From the NCBI GenBank assembly GCA_937138955.1, contig CAKZPJ010000332.1:1-17250 (forward strand): a DNA stretch of 17,250 nt, written 5' to 3'. The notes beneath the pieces are model-generated. The model did no database searches and was not told the origin of the DNA. It saw only the letters and a program-made list of their open reading frames with translations. How positions within the stretch are numbered: position 1 is the stretch's first letter; each line of letters begins with the position of its first letter. Source of the stretch: an uncultured Flammeovirgaceae bacterium (GTDB lineage: Bacteria; Bacteroidota; Bacteroidia; Cytophagales; Cyclobacteriaceae). The translations under genes were made by a program, and so were the position numbers. Below, one piece after another: positions 13,542 through 17,250 of the stretch.

Positions 13542-14339
13542 ATGGATAAATTAATCAATAGGCAAAATTTCACTTATCTGATTCTGGTATTATTATGGTC
13601 TTGTACCTACGAGGTAGTGCCGGAACCTCAGAACTGCGATGATACTCCTAAGCTTCAAGTTGTGTCAGTAACGGATACAGATTGTGGCTTAGCTTCTGGC
13701 GCGGTACAGGTAGAATCTAGTGGGGGAGAAGCCCCCTACTTCTTCCGTCTTAACGGAGAGGGTGAGCGAGTTGATGGTTCGTTTTCCGGTTTAAGTGCCG
13801 GAAGCCATACCGTAACAGTAAAGGACGCTAACGGTTGTGAAGAAACGCTGGAGGTTCAGATAGCCAACCGCGATGGGGTGAACACAACAGTAGCTAAAGT
13901 AGATGCTAGTTGCGGTTCAACCAACGGTCGGATTGACGTAGCGACTGAAGGGGGCGCTTCGCCTTACCAGTTCCGCATCAACGATCAGCCTTACCAGAGT
14001 AATAATACTTTCTCGGGATTAACTCCCGGTGAATACGAAGTGGTAACCCAAGATGCCAATGGTTGCGAAAGTATTCAGACTGTACAGTTAACTAGTGGAG
14101 TTGCTTTTGAAATAGCAGAAACTATCGTAAAAAACAATTGCGCACTTTCTAACTGCCACGATGGTACCATCTCGCCCGATTTTCGGACGGCGGCTACTAT
14201 TCAGAATCGAGCCGGTCGGATTGAAGCCCGTACCGCTAGCCGATCAATGCCTCCAGCTTCCAGCGGAAGAGAGCTTACCGACCAGCAAATACAAGATATT
14301 GCCTGCTGGGTGGGCGATGGAGCAACTATTGAAAAGTAG
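13542..14339 (+). CDS. Lipoprotein with two SprB repeats and a C-terminal cytochrome c-like domain
   Basis: The protein has 265 residues. A signal sequence with 'LWSC' (Cys21) suggests a lipoprotein. Two SprB-type repeats follow (about 38-107 and 113-187), each with 'G...PYxFRxN', 'FSGLxxGxxxVxxxDANGCE'. SprB repeats are common in Bacteroidota surface adhesins. The last 75 residues contain 'CALSNCHDG', a CX4CH haem-attachment motif instead of the usual CXXCH, and 'SMPPA', where the Met could be the distal haem ligand, ending 'QIQDIACWVGDGA'. This resembles the small c-type cytochrome domains of Bacteroidota. It suggests a surface-attached electron carrier, though haem binding is inferred. It lies between the secreted-repeat lipoprotein and the YceI gene. 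Confidence 0.83.
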   Translation: MDKLINRQNFTYLILVLLWSCTYEVVPEPQNCDDTPKLQVVSVTDTDCGLASGAVQVESSGGEAPYFFRLNGEGERVDGSFSGLSAGSHTVTVKDANGCEETLEVQIANRDGVNTTVAKVDASCGSTNGRIDVATEGGASPYQFRINDQPYQSNNTFSGLTPGEYEVVTQDANGCESIQTVQLTSGVAFEIAETIVKNNCALSNCHDGTISPDFRTAATIQNRAGRIEARTASRSMPPASSGRELTDQQIQDIACWVGDGATIEK

Positions 14340-14352
14340 AATTAAATAGGTT

Positions 14353-14377
14353 CTGCTCTTTAGATAACAAAGAGCAG
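14353..14377 (+). terminator. Hairpin after the cytochrome-like gene
   Basis: A perfect 9-bp stem (CTGCTCTTT at 14353-14361, AAAGAGCAG at 14369-14377) with a 7-nt loop lies 14 bp after the stop codon. No T-tract follows, so it may be a partial terminator or an mRNA stabiliser within the operon, not a full stop. Confidence 0.5.
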
Positions 14378-14402
14378 TTAAGAACTTCTGTTCACTATTA
14401 AT

Positions 14403-14457
14403 CCCAGAATACATCTGGGGTTCAATTAACTATTGTCAACCTCGGAACAAATCCGGG
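14403..14457 (+). repeat. Two tandem small hairpins before the YceI gene
   Basis: Two similar stem-loops with 5-bp stems and 7-nt loops lie 38 bp apart: CCCAG-AATACAT-CTGGG (14403-14419) and CTCGG-AACAAAT-CCGGG (14441-14457, one G-T pair). Both are followed by a similar 'TCAAxT' stretch, and the second ends 20 bp before the ATG at 14478. They look like one element duplicated, with compensating changes in the stems. A translational or RNA-stability role is possible. Confidence 0.45.
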
Positions 14458-14477
14458 ATCAACTGAATAAAATCATT

Positions 14478-15041
14478 ATGAAAGATATAATCCAAATAGT
14501 TATCATTTGTATAACCTGGCTAATGAGCAGTTCGCTGCTGGCTCAAGATAAGTTTATCACCCAAACCGGTTACACTAAATTTTTCTCTAGCGCACCTCTG
14601 GAAGATATTGAGGCGCACAACAATAAAGTGCAGAGCGTTATTGACTTTGCCAAGCAAGAAGTAGTAGTAAGTATGGACATGCAGGCGTTTGAGTTTGATA
14701 AATCTCTGATGCAAGAGCACTTTAATGAAAACTACGTAGAATCGGAGAAGTACCCCAAAGCGATTTTTAGAGGCACTTTCAACCACGGTAGCACCATTGA
14801 CCTCACGCAGAACGGGGAGTATGCCGTAACTGTAGAAGGAACCATGACGATTCACGGAGTGACCCAACCAGTTGCTACCGAAGGGACAATTACTATAAAC
14901 GGCACGAAGGTTAACGCTCAAACAAAGTTTATTATAAAGGTTGCCGATCATGACATAGATATTCCTAAAATTGTCTTTCACAATATCGCCGAAGAGGTAG
15001 AAGTGACGGTAGATTTAAAGTATAACCCTCTCAACAGCTAA
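14478..15041 (+). CDS. YceI-family periplasmic lipocalin-like protein
   Basis: The protein has 187 residues from the ATG at 14478; an upstream ATG at 14433 is in frame but would precede a normal signal sequence ('MKDIIQIVIICITWLMSSSLLAQ'), so 14478 is preferred. The mature part is a YceI domain: 'TGYTKFFSSAPLEDIEAHNNKV', 'FEFDKSLMQEHFNENYVESEKYPKAIFRG', 'VEGTMTIHGVTQPVATEGTITING'. YceI proteins form a lipocalin-like barrel that binds isoprenoid chains such as quinones. It is probably part of the promoter D operon, 138 bp after the cytochrome-like gene, and is followed by a terminator. Confidence 0.92.
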   Translation: MKDIIQIVIICITWLMSSSLLAQDKFITQTGYTKFFSSAPLEDIEAHNNKVQSVIDFAKQEVVVSMDMQAFEFDKSLMQEHFNENYVESEKYPKAIFRGTFNHGSTIDLTQNGEYAVTVEGTMTIHGVTQPVATEGTITINGTKVNAQTKFIIKVADHDIDIPKIVFHNIAEEVEVTVDLKYNPLNS

Positions 15042-15107
15042 TTTAAGCGAATCAACTAGGCCGAATTGCTTAGCAGTGGTTGGGTAAGTTTGTATTTGTT
15101 GATGCGT

Positions 15108-15148
15108 ACAATGGTCGGCCTCTGGCAGACCACTGTATCTTTTCTTTA
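15108..15148 (+). terminator. Intrinsic terminator after the YceI gene
   Basis: A 9-bp stem with one mismatch (ACAATGGTC at 15108-15116, GACCACTGT at 15128-15136) encloses a further GCC/GGC pairing and is followed by a T-rich run (15136-15148). It would end the promoter D transcript. The stretch 15149-15328 after it contains poly-T segments with a TATATTTT as a weak -7 candidate and no convincing box pair. Confidence 0.65.
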
Positions 15149-15328
15149 TTTAAGAAGCTGTTTGAGTTATATTTTTTGATTTATTAGGAGAGATTTTTTT
15201 GTCAATCTAGGCTCTTTTTGAGTGGCGTAGCCTACGCTACGGTGCGAAAAAAAGCCGACGAGTGGCGGAAAAAGATTCCTAAGAAACAAGAAGAGTTAAC
15301 TCAAACATCTTCTAAAACTTATGCTATC

Positions 15329-16213
15329 ATGAAAATACGTACTCTCTTCTTCTTCATTTTTAGTGTTTTTTTATCATTTGGGGTTTTTGCCCAGGACGAT
15401 TTGATGAACCTGCTTGAGGCCAATGCCGAAGAATCTGTTCATTTTACCGAGGCTACCTTTAAAGGGAGCCGGTTAATTAATGGTCATACGATAGAAACCC
15501 GCACCCAAGGCGAATTAGAGTTTCTGATTTCCCACCGCTTTGGGCGGCTCAACTCCGGTGCTTACGAATTCTTTGGGCTCGATGCCGCTAATGTTCGCTT
15601 GGGCTTGGAATACGGCATAGCGGACTTTGTTACGCTGGGAGTAGGTCGTAACTCTTTTGAAAAAACCTACGATGGTTTCGCTAAAATAAAATTACTGCGT
15701 CAAAGTAAGGGAAAACGGACAATGCCGATTTCGGTGGTGTCGTTCTCTAGTACGGCAGTTAAAACCTTGGCGGGATCAACCCCTGAAGAATACCCAACAG
15801 TTGCTGCCCGAATGTACTATACCCAACAGTTACTTATTGCCCGTAAGTTTGGTTCAGCTTTATCACTACAGATTATGCCGACTTTTGTTCACCGTAACCG
15901 CATTCAGGAACGAGAGGGTGAAAATGATATTTATGCTGTAGGTGTAGGCGGACGAGTGAAATTAACCCAACGGGTATCGCTTAACGGTGAATACTATTAT
16001 CGCTACAATCCAGAAGAATACGATGAAGGAGATCTGAACCAACTATTCAACTCGCTCGCTATTGGCTTCGATATTGAAACCGGGGGGCACGTTTTTCAGC
16101 TTCACCTAACCAACAGTCGAGCTATGATTGAGAAAGGCTTTATTGCCGAAACTAATGGTAACTTCTTTTCTGGAGATATTCACTTTGGCTTTAACGTATC
16201 CCGTGTATTTTAA
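15329..16213 (+). CDS. DUF5777-like outer-membrane beta-barrel protein
   Basis: From the ATG at 15329 the protein has 294 residues. The frame opens at 15218, but the first 37 residues are polar and precede a clean signal sequence ('FFFIFSVFLSFGVFAQ'), so 15329 is chosen. The mature part has many alternating strands typical of an outer-membrane barrel and matches the DUF5777 family I know from Bacteroidota: 'FKGSRLINGHTIETRTQGELEFLISHRFG', 'YEFFGLDAANVRLGLEYGI', 'LGVGRNSFEKTYDGF' and a closing 'HFGFNVSRVF' with the terminal aromatic usual for barrels. DUF5777 genes are often found beside YceI and c-type cytochrome genes, as here. It is separated from YceI by a terminator, so it may have its own promoter. 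Confidence 0.85.
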   Translation: MKIRTLFFFIFSVFLSFGVFAQDDLMNLLEANAEESVHFTEATFKGSRLINGHTIETRTQGELEFLISHRFGRLNSGAYEFFGLDAANVRLGLEYGIADFVTLGVGRNSFEKTYDGFAKIKLLRQSKGKRTMPISVVSFSSTAVKTLAGSTPEEYPTVAARMYYTQQLLIARKFGSALSLQIMPTFVHRNRIQEREGENDIYAVGVGGRVKLTQRVSLNGEYYYRYNPEEYDEGDLNQLFNSLAIGFDIETGGHVFQLHLTNSRAMIEKGFIAETNGNFFSGDIHFGFNVSRVF

Positions 16214-16292
16214 ATAACTAGGTAGTAAGGGTGTAGATGTTGGGGTAAAAACACCTAATACCCAAGCTCTAACCCCTAACCCTCCAACAATT

Positions 16293-16598
16293 ATGAAATA
16301 TCTAAAAAAGCTTCAAATGCGCTGGAAAGTAGAAGATATTCAGCAAGTTTTACTAATTTTAGTAGTATTTAGCCTGACGGGCAGTTCGGTCGTACTAATT
16401 CGCCCCGTGATCTTTCACTGGGTAGGAGTTACGGCTGAAACTAGTACGCTCACTCGTTGGCTGTGGTATATTGGCTTCATTATTCCGACCTACCAACTGC
16501 TATTGTTAGGCTACGGCTGGCTGTTTGGTCAGTTTCATTTCTTCGCCCGTCGTTATCAGAAAATTTTACCTTCCCGAATCGCATCGGCTTATAAATAA
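16293..16598 (+). CDS. Small inner-membrane protein, possibly DUF6787 family
   Basis: This 101-residue protein has a basic start ('MKYLKKLQMRWKV') and two hydrophobic helices (about 18-42 and 61-84) with a short loop, and a basic C-terminus ('FFARRYQKILPSR'). The layout and first residues recall the Bacteroidota DUF6787 family, which has no known function. It lies 79 bp after the DUF5777 gene and 7 bp before the next gene, so it is likely co-transcribed with both. Confidence 0.72.
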   Translation: MKYLKKLQMRWKVEDIQQVLLILVVFSLTGSSVVLIRPVIFHWVGVTAETSTLTRWLWYIGFIIPTYQLLLLGYGWLFGQFHFFARRYQKILPSRIASAYK

Positions 16599-16605
16599 TT
16601 TCACT

Positions 16606-17250
16606 ATGAAAACTCAACTTGATAACATTCATTTAATGTGTTGCACCTCAGTATGGGTATTAGTATCACTACTAGGGTTGGTGCGCTGTCAATCACCTCA
16701 AAGCTCGATAGATACGCAAGCTCCTCTATTTGACAATCTGGGTGAATACTCTTTGAAGGTAACTACCAATTCTGATCTCGCACAACGGTACTTCACCCAG
16801 GGGTTGAACTTAACCTACGGATTCAATCATGCCGAAGCTGAGCGTTCGTTTCGCGAAGCGATCCGCCAGGATTCTACCTGCGCCATGGCTTACTGGGGCA
16901 CCGCTCACGTATTGGGAACGAACTATAACGCAGCGATGGAAGATGAGCTAAAAGCCGAAGCCCAGCGCCTGACTCAACGAGCGGTTGCCAACGCGGGTAA
17001 TGCTTCTGAGTGGGAGAAAGCATTGATTGAAGCTTCAACGAATCGGTACAATTACGAAAAAACCGACGATCAATCAGTACTGGATCAGGATTACGCTAAT
17101 GCTTTAGCGAAAGTCTACCAGCGGTTTGCTGATGCTGATGATATTACGGTCTGGTACGCCGAATCGCTAATGAACTTGCATCCTTGGGATCTTTACACCA
17201 AGCGCGGAGTGGCCAAACCCTGGACACCCCAGATCACCGATCTACTGGAA
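16606..17250 (+). CDS. TPR-like envelope protein, N-terminal part
   Basis: The frame is open from the ATG at 16606 to the last base, so at least 215 codons are present and the gene continues outside. It begins with a hydrophobic segment ending 'LLGLVRCQSPQ'. The Cys could be lipidated, but the Arg before it is unusual for a lipobox. TPR-like helices follow: 'DLAQRYFTQGLNLTYGFNHAEAERSFREAIRQDSTCAMAYWGTAHVLG', then 'ALAKVYQRFADADDITVWYAESLMNLHPWDLY'. This matches a widespread family of exported TPR proteins without a set function. It starts 7 bp after the small membrane protein gene. Confidence 0.8.
   Translation, partial: MKTQLDNIHLMCCTSVWVLVSLLGLVRCQSPQSSIDTQAPLFDNLGEYSLKVTTNSDLAQRYFTQGLNLTYGFNHAEAERSFREAIRQDSTCAMAYWGTAHVLGTNYNAAMEDELKAEAQRLTQRAVANAGNASEWEKALIEASTNRYNYEKTDDQSVLDQDYANALAKVYQRFADADDITVWYAESLMNLHPWDLYTKRGVAKPWTPQITDLLE

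Noticed and set aside
14520..14981. Minus-strand open frame of 153 codons
   Set aside because: It is antisense to the YceI gene, which is clearly recognised.
15218..15328. Longer N-terminus for the DUF5777-like protein
   Set aside because: The 37 extra residues are polar and charged and would come before a normal signal peptide; the ATG at 15329 fits export better.

Overview
The window looks like the chromosome of a marine-type Bacteroidota, probably order Cytophagales. The evidence is the gene families (SprB repeats, YceI with DUF5777, signal-peptide/TPR/HTH regulators, Bacteroidota-style curli genes), the lack of Shine-Dalgarno sequences, and promoters with the Bacteroidota -7 element TAnnTTTG. 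No rRNA, tRNA, CRISPR or intact insertion sequence was seen.

Layout. Positions 1-528 hold the end of a saccharopine/carboxynorspermidine dehydrogenase-family gene, followed by a terminator and a decayed methyltransferase remnant (632-1057). Positions 1243-5252 are a curli operon on the minus strand, read csgE, csgF, csgG, two unrecognised small genes, then a curlin with about ten repeats. A regulatory region (5253-5896) separates it from a divergent regulator (5897-7762) built as signal peptide, TPRs, one membrane helix, coiled coil and GerE/LuxR-like HTH. Positions 7759-9007 hold a conserved hypothetical gene and low-GC debris, including a C-terminal pdxH remnant. A frameshifted MetX-like alpha/beta hydrolase (9008-10049, minus) lies divergent to a second, paralogous regulator (10610-12346). 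Positions 12739-15041 encode a two-domain secreted-repeat lipoprotein, an SprB-repeat/cytochrome-like lipoprotein and a YceI protein. After a terminator come a DUF5777-like barrel, a small membrane protein and a TPR-like protein that runs off the end.

Main discovery. Four promoters (csgE, regulator 1, the hydrolase and the lipoprotein operon) share one architecture: four boxes TGTNYAC in two pairs. Boxes within a pair are always exactly 11 bp apart. The last box always starts exactly 38 bp upstream of a TAnnTTTG -7 element. The pairs are 22 bp apart in two promoters, 21 in one and 13 in the regulator-1 promoter. This suggests an activator binding just upstream of RNA polymerase. The two regulators share an almost identical recognition helix and are the obvious candidates. 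The window therefore appears to encode a self-contained regulon that couples curli secretion to a secreted hydrolase and to an envelope, possibly redox, operon under membrane-bound one-component regulators.
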